Shown here: in pieces, positions 6,749-12,671 of the stretch
How positions within the stretch are numbered: the first letter of the stretch is position 1
Layout: every line of letters starts with the position of its first letter
NCBI GenBank assembly: GCA_013214245.1
Contig: JABSQE010000148.1
Span: 1-12,671 of the forward strand
Direction of reading: 5' to 3'
Source of the DNA: Hyphomicrobiaceae bacterium
Lineage (GTDB): Bacteria > Pseudomonadota > Alphaproteobacteria > Rhizobiales > Hyphomicrobiaceae
DNA: 12,671 nucleotides
Position numbers and translations under genes: made by a program
Notes under the pieces: model-generated
Seen by the model: the letters and a program-made list of their open reading frames with translations, nothing else
The model's database searches: none
What the model was told of the DNA's origin: nothing

Positions 6749-7301
6749 TATTTATCTTGTTATTATCAGTTTTCTAAAAAGACAAGCTTATGTTAATTCT
6801 GTAAATTTAAATTACGCAAGTACTTTTCGCTCTGTTTAAAAAAAATATTTTTTAATTAGAGTTCATTAAACTTTATTATCATATCACAAGTTAATCGCTA
6901 AATTTTTAGATGTGCATCCTTCAACTACGGAAATACAGACTTTTGTCATGATCAATTAGCTTGTAAGAGATTTTATTACATTAGTTTGATAGTGATTCTT
7001 ACAATTAGATGTTAAACTAAAATGCTTTGCACCCCCTAAAACATTCTCATGCCAAATTATGCGTCGTTACCATCTGCTAAGCCAATGAGCATCAAAATCT
7101 CAACTCGTACCGTATTAATGTGCATAGCTGATTGTCCTGACGCCTTAGAAAGCGCTTTGTCCGCCTGCACGTAAGCCCAGTTTTGTGGTCCTTTTACTAA
7201 AAACAGAAACATGGCAATCGCTTATTTTAAGCTGCCACTGACTACTCATACCAGGCGCTCATCTGACAAATAAGTACGAAATAATTATAACAAGATAAAT
7301 A
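6749..7301. repeat. 15-bp inverted repeats bounding a 553-bp segment
   Basis: TATTTATCTTGTTAT at 6749-6763 recurs as its exact reverse complement at 7287-7301. The segment between holds the GC-richer island at 7025-7267. No target-site duplication is visible in the flanks and no transposase is present. In AT-rich DNA a match of this length can arise by chance, so a miniature mobile element is only a possibility. Confidence 0.3.
7057..7212 (-). other. 51-codon frame in a GC-richer island; possible small or decayed gene
   Basis: On the minus strand a frame from ATG (7212) to TAA (7057) encodes 51 residues, beginning MFLFLVKGPQNWAYVQAD and ending LMLIGLADGNDA. The composition is coding-like compared with the surrounding spacer. 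Against a live gene: no Shine-Dalgarno is seen, a stop lies four codons upstream, and other frames across the same island are also open (a 34-codon minus-strand frame and a 42-codon plus-strand frame from 7049). A remnant of a larger gene, a small protein or a structured RNA would each fit. I do not recognise a family. Confidence 0.25.
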
Positions 7302-7352
7302 CAGATTGATCATGATATTATTTAAATATGTATTATCATTAACAAACTAGAT

Positions 7353-7382
7353 ATATGCTAGTTGATTAGCATATTTTATAAT
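7353..7382 (+). promoter_or_regulatory. Candidate promoter and palindrome upstream of the glycosyltransferase
   Basis: A perfect -10 hexamer TATAAT lies at 7377-7382, about 109 nt before the glycosyltransferase start; the -35 position is poor. An 8-bp inverted repeat, ATATGCTA (7353-7360) and TAGCATAT (7367-7374) with a 6-nt loop, covers the spacer/-35 area, where a repressor or activator would bind. Alternatively the repeat plus the following TTT could act as a weak terminator hairpin. Confidence 0.3.
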
Positions 7383-7444
7383 ATACATAAACAACCGGAG
7401 TTCATTGCCTAGCAAAAAAAATCGGTTGAAGCACTATCATTTTA

Positions 7445-7460
7445 TTATCGTTTTCGATAA
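7445..7460 (+). promoter_or_regulatory. Small hairpin in the glycosyltransferase leader
   Basis: TTATCG (7445-7450) and CGATAA (7455-7460) form a 6-bp stem with a TTTT loop, ending 30 nt before the start codon at 7491. If transcription begins near 7389 it lies in the 5' leader. It may affect mRNA stability; the short AT-rich stem could also be chance. Confidence 0.2.
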
Positions 7461-7490
7461 CATGTAAAAATACAAACAGGACAATTTATA

Positions 7491-8690
7491 ATGCTGCCTT
7501 TTACGCTATTACAGGTTATTCCATGTTTAGATTCTGGTGGTGCAGAATTATCGACGCTAGAGATCAGCGAAGCTGTCGTTAAATCGGGTGGACGATCTAT
7601 TATAGCTACACAAAACGGAAGACTCCAAACTGTAGCAAAAAAACAAGGCGCAAAAATTTTTAATTTATTTTTAACTAGTAAAAATCCTGTCAGCATTCTT
7701 CACAACAGCTTGAAACTTATAAGCATTATTAAAAGTGAACACGTAAGTATTATTCATGCTCGCAGTCGAGCTCCAGCATGGAGTGCTTTTCTTGCTGCGC
7801 GTAAAGCCAAGATACCATTTGTGACAACTTATCACGGAGCATACAATGAGCGCGGGCCAATTAAAAGATGGTATAACAGTGTGATGGCAAAGGGCGATGT
7901 AGTCATCGCGAACTCTAAATTCACAGCACGTCTTGTTCAAGATAGATATGGAACACCAAACGATCGCTTGAAAGTTATATATCGTGGTGTAGATGCCAGT
8001 TTTTCTTCAAACAGTATTTCTCAAAAGCGCAAGATGGAATTGCGCTCCTCTTGGGGAATATCCCCTGAACAACGCATTATTCTACAAGCTGCACGTCTGA
8101 CCCCGTGGAAAGGACATAAAACACTTATTGAAGCAGCTAAAATTCTATACGAAACAGGACATCTTCACGATGTAGTGGTTGTCTTGGCTGGAGATGATCA
8201 AGGGCGTGCTGATTATCGCCGTTTTTTGAATGACTTGATCTGCAACGCAGGTCTTAAGAGCCATGTTAAGCTTGTTGGACACGTTTCAGACATCGCAGCA
8301 GCCTTTTCTGAAGCTTATTTGAGCGTAATAGCATCAGTGGAGCCTGAGGCTTTTGGGAGAACTTCTGTAGAGGCTCAATCGTTTGGTTGTCCAGTAATTG
8401 CCACTCGGTTGGGTGCGCCACAAGAAACCATATTAGCTGAGCCAAGAGTGCCTTGCCACAAGCGGACAGGCTGGTTAATTGCGGAGGGTAATGCTAAAAC
8501 GCTTGCCTCTACAATAATAGACGCATTAAATTTATCAGATGAGCAACGCCGCAATCTTGCCGAACATGCGATTCATAACGTAAAGGCAAATTTTTCGCTC
8601 GAGCAAATGAAACGTCAGACACTCCAGGTTTATGATTGCTTGCTGCGTAATAAATCAGCCTCTAATTTTGACCATCAGTTTCAAAATTAA
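7491..8690 (+). CDS. GT4-family glycosyltransferase (group 1), probably cell-envelope glycan or LPS core
   Basis: Retaining GT-B fold transferase that would move a sugar from a nucleotide-sugar donor to a glycan or lipid acceptor at the cytoplasmic face of the inner membrane. Seen: 399 residues. The N-terminal Rossmann half opens LLQVIPCLDSGGAE (6-19) with the glycine loop of acceptor-side domains, and HARSRAPAW lies at 89-97. The donor-binding half has QAARLTPWKG (199-208) with the conserved R202/K207 pair, GHVSD (263-267), and the signature EAFGRTSVE (286-294), the E-x7-E motif of GT4. No signal peptide or transmembrane helix is seen. The pattern matches alphaproteobacterial glycosyltransferases often annotated for lipopolysaccharide core. 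The ATG is preceded by AGGA at 9-nt spacing. It stands alone: the next gene, infC, begins 153 nt downstream. The true sugar and acceptor cannot be read from sequence. Confidence 0.9.
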   Translation: MLPFTLLQVIPCLDSGGAELSTLEISEAVVKSGGRSIIATQNGRLQTVAKKQGAKIFNLFLTSKNPVSILHNSLKLISIIKSEHVSIIHARSRAPAWSAFLAARKAKIPFVTTYHGAYNERGPIKRWYNSVMAKGDVVIANSKFTARLVQDRYGTPNDRLKVIYRGVDASFSSNSISQKRKMELRSSWGISPEQRIILQAARLTPWKGHKTLIEAAKILYETGHLHDVVVVLAGDDQGRADYRRFLNDLICNAGLKSHVKLVGHVSDIAAAFSEAYLSVIASVEPEAFGRTSVEAQSFGCPVIATRLGAPQETILAEPRVPCHKRTGWLIAEGNAKTLASTIIDALNLSDEQRRNLAEHAIHNVKANFSLEQMKRQTLQVYDCLLRNKSASNFDHQFQN

Positions 8691-8755
8691 ATACTGGGAT
8701 ACTTTGACTTGAGTGCGTTATTTTAAATTTAAAAGAGCATTTATAGCTACTGCAT

Positions 8756-8784
8756 TTGACCGTCAGCTAGAATTTGCATATGAA
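8756..8784 (+). promoter_or_regulatory. Candidate infC promoter
   Basis: TTGACC (8756-8761) and TATGAA (8779-8784) are separated by exactly 17 nt and match 5/6 and 4/6 of the housekeeping consensus. Transcription from here would start about 50 nt before the AUC start of infC. The spacer after the glycosyltransferase stop shows no terminator, so read-through from upstream is also possible. Confidence 0.35.
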
Positions 8785-8832
8785 GAGTATATATAAAGTT
8801 ACAACTGACAATTTTTATTGGTCGCAAAAATA

Positions 8833-8849
8833 GAGGAGAACAGATCATC
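8833..8849 (+). promoter_or_regulatory. infC Shine-Dalgarno with tandem AUC codons
   Basis: GAGGAG at 8833-8838 is followed by two consecutive in-frame ATC codons (8844 and 8847) and no ATG, GTG or TTG. This arrangement decides the infC start as non-canonical. ATC 8847 is preferred for its 8-nt spacing and because it yields an N-terminus beginning Met-Arg-Arg-Pro, as in related IF3 proteins. Confidence 0.8.
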
Positions 8850-9386
8850 CGCCGACCGAATCGTAGCGCCCCTGAGCGCGAAAAAACCGGCCATCGTATG
8901 AATGATGCGATCCGAGTTCGTGAGATCCGACTTATTGATTATGAGGGTGAAAATCATGGCATCGTACAAATCGAAGATGCCATAAAACGTGCAGCTGACG
9001 CTGGCTTGGATCTTGTAGAAGTGTCACCAGATGCTGAGCCGCCAGTTTGTAAAATTCTTGATTACGGAAAATATAAATATCAAGAACAAAAAAAAGCAGC
9101 GGAGGCTCGAAAAAAACAAAAGACTGTTGAAGTAAAAGAAATTAAGATGCGACCAAATATAGATGCGCATGACTTCGATGTTAAAATGAACGCAATGAAA
9201 CGTTTTTTTAGTGCAGGAGATAAGGTTAAAGTAACGCTTCGATTTAGAGGTCGGGAAATGGCACACCAGCAAATTGGGCGGGATCTGCTTCTGCGAGTAA
9301 AAAATGACGTAGAAAACGTGGCAAAAGTTGAGTCTGAGCCTCGCTTAGAGGGTCGCCAAATGGTTATGGTTTTAGCACCTCGTTGA
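8847..9386 (+). CDS. infC: Translation initiation factor IF-3 (AUC start)
   Basis: IF3 binds the 30S subunit, prevents 50S joining and checks start-codon/initiator-tRNA pairing. Seen: numbered from the AUC start (179 residues; E. coli has 180), the N-domain includes IRLIDYEGENHG (27-38) and DLVEVSPDAEPPVCKILDYGKYKY, followed by the Lys/Ala-rich linker and the C-domain with KVTLRFRGREMAH. Start choice: the first in-frame ATG (8898) would give 162 residues and has no Shine-Dalgarno. The frame continues upstream without a stop and encodes RRPNRSAPEREKTGHR, which matches alphaproteobacterial IF3 N-termini. The only strong ribosome-binding site, GAGGAG (8833-8838), sits 8 nt before ATC 8847 (5 nt before another ATC at 8844). 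Known biology: infC uses AUU in E. coli and AUC in Myxococcus, which makes IF3 repress its own synthesis. First gene of the infC-rpmI-rplT-pheS-pheT cluster. Confidence 0.95.
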   Translation: MRRPNRSAPEREKTGHRMNDAIRVREIRLIDYEGENHGIVQIEDAIKRAADAGLDLVEVSPDAEPPVCKILDYGKYKYQEQKKAAEARKKQKTVEVKEIKMRPNIDAHDFDVKMNAMKRFFSAGDKVKVTLRFRGREMAHQQIGRDLLLRVKNDVENVAKVESEPRLEGRQMVMVLAPR

Positions 9387-9721
9387 AGTGGTCATACATC
9401 AAACGTAACGATTACAATAACAGTTGAGTTCACGCCTGTTACTTCTTTGTTTTTTAACACCTTACTTTTTGCTGAATTATAGTGATGCAATACTGTAACG
9501 CCAAACTATCGTTGACGAAGTTTCTTAGTAATAGGTCTATTTAACAAAGATTAACAATAAAAAAGATTGGCTATCAGGCAAGGGCATGTCGTTAGGTCTT
9601 GCTTGCGTAATAAAGGCAACAATGATTAGTATTTCATTTTAAACTAACAACACATATCGTTAATACTATAGCATTACGAATGTACATTCATTCAATGCTC
9701 ACGAAATATGGAGGGAGAAAA
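9387..9721. other. 335-bp leader region between infC and rpmI
   Basis: No coding frame is present. The first part has a weak inverted repeat, TAACAG (9418-9423) and CTGTTA (9436-9441), followed closely by a T-rich tract (9442-9455), possibly an attenuator after infC. The middle has a stronger hairpin (9575-9605, separate entry). A GGAGGGAG ribosome-binding site for rpmI lies at 9710-9717. No well-spaced promoter was found. Confidence 0.5.
9575..9605 (+). promoter_or_regulatory. Hairpin in the rpmI-rplT leader, possible L20 autoregulatory element
   Basis: CAGGCAAG (9575-9582) pairs with CTTGCTTG (9598-9605), eight pairs including one G-U, around a 15-nt loop. It is the most GC-rich part of the leader. 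In E. coli, L20 represses rpmI-rplT by binding structured mRNA between infC and rpmI, and this hairpin sits in the equivalent place. The functional link is inference; the structure differs in detail and has not been folded. Confidence 0.3.
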
Positions 9722-9922
9722 ATGCCCAAAATAAAAACAAAATCAAGCGCTAAAAAGCGTTTTAAAATGACTGCATCTGGAAAAGTTAAAGTTGCTGCTG
9801 CAGGCAAACGTCATGGAATGATAAAAAGAACAAGTAAATTTGTAAGGAACGCGCGTGGAACAATGGTTTTATGCGACCCGGATGCGCGTATTGTTAAGAG
9901 GTATATGCCGTACCAACGCTGA
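9722..9922 (+). CDS. rpmI: 50S ribosomal protein L35
   Basis: Small basic protein of the large ribosomal subunit. Seen: 66 residues, the standard length, beginning MPKIKTKSSAKKRFK, the family signature, with GKRHGMIKRTSKFVRN at about 28-43 and a C-terminus of RYMPYQR. Start choice: the frame is open from 9680, but the ATG at 9722 is preceded by a near-perfect GGAGG at 7-nt spacing and gives the invariant N-terminus. rplT follows after 57 nt, the conserved rpmI-rplT pairing. Confidence 0.97.
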   Translation: MPKIKTKSSAKKRFKMTASGKVKVAAAGKRHGMIKRTSKFVRNARGTMVLCDPDARIVKRYMPYQR

Positions 9923-9979
9923 CTGTAACTTCGTGAACAATAATAAAATATAGATCCAAACATTTAAAGGCCTTTCATC

Positions 9980-10354
9980 ATGTCACGTGTAAAACGCGGG
10001 GTAACAGCCCATGCCAAGCACAAGAAAGTGTTGGCACAAGCAAAAGGTTTCTACGGACGCCGAAAAAATACAATCAGGATTGCGAAACAGGCAGTTGAAA
10101 AGGCCGCACAATACCAGTATCGAGATAGAAAACGACGGAAACGGGTATTCCGCGCTCTTTGGATACAAAGAATAAATGCTGCGTCGCGTGAACACGGCTT
10201 AGCATACGCTAGTTTTATTGATGGATTAAAAAAGATAGGCGTAGAGATAGACAGAAAAATACTTGCTGAAATTGCTGTTCGTGACACTCAGGCTTTTGAA
10301 GGTCTTGTGAACAAAGTTCGCACAGTGGTTAATCCAAGTTCTAACTGCTCATAG
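9980..10354 (+). CDS. rplT: 50S ribosomal protein L20
   Basis: L20 binds 23S rRNA early in 50S assembly and in several bacteria represses its own operon. Seen: 124 residues (usual 117-120, so a short C-terminal extension, ending NPSSNCS). The N-terminal arm MSRVKRGVTAHAKHKKVL, the motif AKGFYGRRKNTIRIAKQAVEKA, and the globular core RDRKRRKRVFRALWIQRINAA are all conserved. The ribosome-binding site AAAGG (9966-9970) lies 9 nt before the ATG and forms half of a 10-bp palindrome AAAGGCCTTT, which could slightly mask it. pheS begins 22 nt after its stop, which suggests co-transcription and possibly translational coupling. Confidence 0.97.
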   Translation: MSRVKRGVTAHAKHKKVLAQAKGFYGRRKNTIRIAKQAVEKAAQYQYRDRKRRKRVFRALWIQRINAASREHGLAYASFIDGLKKIGVEIDRKILAEIAVRDTQAFEGLVNKVRTVVNPSSNCS

Positions 10355-10376
10355 CGTTTGAACTGAGGCGGCGTTC

Positions 10377-11450
10377 ATGTCACAAGATAATAAATATCAG
10401 GATTTGGAGACTATATTCCTTGATAGAATTGATTCAGCCACTAACCTAAGTGACCTGGAAAGAATAAGAGTTGCTGCCATGGGTAAGAAAGGGCAAGTGT
10501 CCTTACTCATGCAAGAACTTAAAAACTTATTACCTGAGCATCGTAAAATTTATGGACAGTCTTTGAATGCTGTTAAAAGTAAGATCAATGCTTCCATAAA
10601 AATTCGAAGAGAGGAATTGGAAAAACTGCAATTAGAATCTCGGCTTTTGCGCGAGGTTACAGACGTGACTTTACCAATTCGTCCGGACTCACTTGCTATG
10701 GGTCGTGTTCACCCTATAAGTCAAGTTTTAGAAGAAATTGTAGAGATTTTTTCTGACTTGGGTTTTTCAGTTGCTGATGGACCAGACATTGATAATGAAG
10801 ACAACTGTTTCACTAAGCTAAATATACCATCGCATCACCCGGCCAGGCAAGATATGGACACCTTTTTTTTGAAAGCACGTTCAGGTTGCTCACGAAAGGT
10901 ACTGCGTCCTCACACAAGCTCTGTTCAAATTCGAACAATGATGACACAGGCACCGCCAATCAAAATCATAGCACCAGGCCGCGTATATCGTTGTGACAAT
11001 GACAAAACACATACACCTATGTTTCATCAGGTGGAAGGCTTGCTTATTGATAGGGGAATCCATCTCGGTCATTTGAAATGGTGTCTACAGGAATTTTGCA
11101 AAGCGTTTTTTGAAGTAGATAAAGTCAAGATGCGTTTTCGAGCCTCACATTTTCCGTTTACCGAGCCATCAATTGAAGTTGATATAGACGCTGACACAAT
11201 AGGAAAGCCAGGTGAGTGGTTGGAGGTATTAGGATCGGGCATGGTTCACCCTAAAGTAATAAGAAATTGCGGTCTTGATCCTGAATGTCACCAGGGCTTT
11301 GCTTTTGGTATGGGATTGGATAGAATAGCTATGTTAAAATATGGTATTTCTGATTTGAGAGATATGTTTTCCGGGGATTTAAGATGGATGCGCCATTACG
11401 GGTTTATGCCTCTTGATGTTCCAACTTTGATAGGTGGTTTGTCTTCATGA
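10377..11450 (+). CDS. pheS: Phenylalanyl-tRNA synthetase alpha subunit
   Basis: Catalytic subunit of the alpha2-beta2 class II synthetase that charges tRNA-Phe. Seen: 357 residues, normal length. An N-terminal coiled-coil arm (about 1-95), which contacts tRNA, is followed by class II motif 1 (GRVHPISQVLEEIVEIFSDLGF, from 109). Then come RPHTSSVQIRTM (177-188), motif 2 (PGRVYRCDNDKTHTPMFHQVEG, around 200-221) with the conserved arginine of RxD/H-type loops, and motif 3 (FGMGLDRIAMLKYGISDLR, 310-328). The ATG has TGAGG 8 nt upstream. The gene lies 22 nt after rplT. All catalytic motifs are intact. Unusually, pheT does not follow directly: a membrane-protein gene lies between. Confidence 0.97.
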   Translation: MSQDNKYQDLETIFLDRIDSATNLSDLERIRVAAMGKKGQVSLLMQELKNLLPEHRKIYGQSLNAVKSKINASIKIRREELEKLQLESRLLREVTDVTLPIRPDSLAMGRVHPISQVLEEIVEIFSDLGFSVADGPDIDNEDNCFTKLNIPSHHPARQDMDTFFLKARSGCSRKVLRPHTSSVQIRTMMTQAPPIKIIAPGRVYRCDNDKTHTPMFHQVEGLLIDRGIHLGHLKWCLQEFCKAFFEVDKVKMRFRASHFPFTEPSIEVDIDADTIGKPGEWLEVLGSGMVHPKVIRNCGLDPECHQGFAFGMGLDRIAMLKYGISDLRDMFSGDLRWMRHYGFMPLDVPTLIGGLSS

Positions 11451-11458
11451 TCGAATTT

Positions 11459-11464
11459 TATAAT
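11459..11464 (+). promoter_or_regulatory. Isolated TATAAT box after pheS
   Basis: A perfect -10 hexamer starts 9 nt after the pheS stop, about 105 nt before the membrane-protein start. The -35 position inside the pheS 3' end is poor, so this is weak support for a separate promoter for the inserted gene. Confidence 0.2.
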
Positions 11465-11568
11465 GTAATATTGATCTAAGCATTCTAGTTATTAGAGGAA
11501 CTAACATAACCTCTCAAAGTTAGCTTGGTCGATATCTCTTAAGTTCAATTTACATAAAGAGGCTAAAT

Positions 11569-12123
11569 TTGGAGAATCCGCAGCTTTCAGTTGTTGCCGC
11601 CAGCGTGCTTGCGCTTTTTATGATTGGAACTCTCGTTTTTATTATTTTTTATCATGATGGCAAACACGAAGAGCTAGATCGTTGGGTAGATTTCTCCTTT
11701 AGTGGAAATTCTTTGCGCCAAGCACTAACTTACTACCGCTTTATGGCCGCGTCTATGCTTCTATACTATGTCCTTTTCACTCTCAGCTGTATACATTTGC
11801 AGTCCGACGGCTATTATATTTTTTCTAACGGCTCCAAGTCGATTGAGGGTGGACCTTTCGGAATTGCACTTTTCTCGCTTGACCTAGTTTTTCGTGGCGG
11901 TTTTTTTGATATTATGGAACACTTTGACCTCAGAATTAGTACGTTGTACATTAACAAAGGAGCTATATGGTTTTGGATATATTCCTTTATTTTTCGGCTG
12001 TTTTATGGATTAACATTAATCAAGATTCTTATATCATTCGTTTGGATATATGGAAAAATTAGACTCGCCACTCAAGCACAGTATAAAACTGAACGAAAAA
12101 ACTCTTCTATCCGCACGATGTGA
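11569..12123 (+). CDS. Putative integral membrane protein between pheS and pheT (TTG start)
   Basis: I do not recognise a family. Seen: 184 residues with strongly hydrophobic segments at about 7-28 (one helix), 57-77 (one helix), 96-110 (weak, possibly re-entrant or amphipathic) and 131-160 (one long or two short helices). A polar loop lies between (29-55), with a basic, Ser/Thr/Lys-rich C-terminal tail (165-184). By the positive-inside rule the tail is likely cytoplasmic. Start choice: no ATG lies near the frame start; TTG 11569 has AAGAGG (11557-11562) 6 nt upstream, the best available ribosome-binding site. The frame is long and amphipathically structured for such AT-rich DNA, which supports a real gene. 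It begins 118 nt after pheS and ends 70 nt before pheT, so it splits the usual pheST pair. No link to aminoacylation can be inferred. Confidence 0.65.
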   Translation: MENPQLSVVAASVLALFMIGTLVFIIFYHDGKHEELDRWVDFSFSGNSLRQALTYYRFMAASMLLYYVLFTLSCIHLQSDGYYIFSNGSKSIEGGPFGIALFSLDLVFRGGFFDIMEHFDLRISTLYINKGAIWFWIYSFIFRLFYGLTLIKILISFVWIYGKIRLATQAQYKTERKNSSIRTM

Positions 12124-12125
12124 TC

Positions 12126-12164
12126 ACAAGTAGAGTTAACAGTTTTTTTACTATTTGTTTTTTT
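12126..12164 (+). terminator. Possible weak intrinsic terminator after the membrane-protein gene
   Basis: ACAAGTAG (12126-12133) can pair with CTATTTGT (12151-12158), eight pairs with one G-U, across a 17-nt loop, and is followed immediately by TTTTTT (12159-12164). The hairpin-plus-T-run layout is right for an intrinsic terminator, but the stem is AT-rich and the loop long, so efficiency would be low. If active it would reduce pheT transcription from upstream. Confidence 0.35.
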
Positions 12165-12193
12165 GTGGAACATTTCTTAAAAGATAGAAACTA

Positions 12194-12671
12194 ATGAAAT
12201 TCACACTTGGCTGGCTTAAAGATCATATTGAGACTAATGCATCACTTATTGAAATTTGTACTATCCTATCTAAAATAGGTCTTGAGGTAGAAAGTTTTGT
12301 TGATATTTCTGAGAAACTTAAATCGTTTACAGTAGCTCATATACTGTCAACCAAGCAACATCCAAATGCAAAAAAATTGCAAATATGCTTAGTTGAAGTG
12401 GAACCCGGAAAGCCTCCTTTTGAAGTAGTATGTGGAGCTTCCAATGCCAGAGCGGGACTGATTACCGTGTTTGCGCCAATAGGATCCTTTATTCCCGGAA
12501 CTGCTACAACACTTCAGAAAAAGCTAGTTAGGGGTATCGCCTCTAATGGAATGCTGGTGTCATCTTCGGAACTAGAGTTACCAGATACAGCTGACGATCC
12601 TGGTATTATCGAGCTTTCTTCAAAGCACAAAGATAAAGTAGGACATCGATATATAGATGTTGAAGGACTGA
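12194..12671 (+). CDS. pheT: Phenylalanyl-tRNA synthetase beta subunit, 5' part (runs off the window)
   Basis: Beta subunit of the alpha2-beta2 enzyme; carries tRNA-binding and B3/B4 editing domains. Seen: 159 codons without a stop to the window end. The start MKFTLGWLKDHIETN matches the family N-terminus, followed by LSKIGLEVES (about 25-34). The OB-fold tRNA-binding domain (around 40-150) shows HPNAKKLQIC, VVCGASNARAG (79-89), VFAPIGSFIPG, and RGIASNGMLVSSSEL (113-127). In the usual RGV.S.GMLCS pattern the Cys is here replaced by Ser. The Shine-Dalgarno before the ATG is poor (only a loose AGA-TAGAAA stretch), unlike the strong sites of rpmI and pheS. The remaining roughly 640 residues lie outside the window. 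Confidence 0.95.
   Translation, partial: MKFTLGWLKDHIETNASLIEICTILSKIGLEVESFVDISEKLKSFTVAHILSTKQHPNAKKLQICLVEVEPGKPPFEVVCGASNARAGLITVFAPIGSFIPGTATTLQKKLVRGIASNGMLVSSSELELPDTADDPGIIELSSKHKDKVGHRYIDVEGL

Larger units (their letters stand above)
5939..7490. other. 1.55-kb AT-rich spacer with two GC-richer islands
   Basis: The longest spacer in the window lies between tRNA-Leu and the glycosyltransferase gene. Most of it is very AT-rich and stop-dense in all frames. Two islands (about 6270-6345 and 7025-7267) are visibly richer in G and C and hold short frames with protein-like codon choice; they are described separately. No insertion-sequence, phage or RNA-gene signature was recognised. Confidence 0.55.

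Noticed and set aside
7025..7267. Island as tmRNA, RNase P RNA or SRP RNA
   Set aside because: None of the conserved core motifs I know for these RNAs (for example the RNase P GAGGAAAGTC element or a tmRNA Ala-type acceptor with tag frame) is present.
7445..7940. Minus-strand frames opposite the 5' part of the glycosyltransferase
   Set aside because: Antisense to a gene with clear GT4 motifs; no independent support.
11490..11530. Two overlapping short hairpins (AGAGG/CCTCT and CTAAC/GTTAG) after pheS as an attenuator
   Set aside because: Stems are only about 5 bp, no T-run follows, and the pairing could be coincidental.
1..12671. CRISPR array, IS element, prophage, toxin-antitoxin or defence system
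   Set aside because: No regularly spaced repeats, transposase, integrase, nuclease-cassette or toxin motifs were found on either strand; SfsA is an isolated housekeeping-type nuclease with no defence neighbours.

Overview
The window looks like chromosome of an alphaproteobacterium with a degrading, AT-rich genome. The core proteins (SfsA, ZapE, a GT4 glycosyltransferase, IF3, L35, L20, PheS, PheT) read most like Rhodospirillales-type sequences. By my count, recognisable genes fill only about 64% of the window, and spacers of several hundred to about 1,500 bp hold no convincing coding sequence. That pattern fits a host-restricted symbiont with stalled pseudogene erosion. The tunicate symbiont Candidatus Endolissoclinum faulkneri is one known example of the type, but this comparison is from memory and not an identification.

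Layout. Left part (1-1877), all minus strand: a gene entering from the left edge (start at 51), sfsA, and an unrecognised 218-residue protein that could be co-transcribed with sfsA. A 1-kb spacer follows, then gap (GAPDH, plus strand), which has a hairpin-bearing leader. gap converges on zapE (minus). The middle (5385-7490) is mostly spacer: it holds tRNA-Leu(CAA) on the minus strand, two GC-richer islands that may be coding remnants or small genes, and a leader region in front of a GT4 glycosyltransferase (plus).

Right part (8844-12671), plus strand: infC, rpmI, rplT, pheS, a putative membrane protein and pheT (cut by the window end). This is the classic translation cluster: initiation factor 3, two 50S proteins and both subunits of phenylalanyl-tRNA synthetase. 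infC has no AUG at its true start. It begins with an AUC behind a strong Shine-Dalgarno, which restores the N-terminus and matches the rare-start autoregulation known for IF3. An unfamiliar membrane-protein gene sits between pheS and pheT, which are normally adjacent.

I see no CRISPR array, insertion sequence, phage gene, toxin-antitoxin pair or biosynthetic cluster. The observations most worth following are the AUC start of infC, a possible pseudoknot covering the gap ribosome-binding site, the pheS/pheT interruption, and the GC-richer islands in the central spacer.
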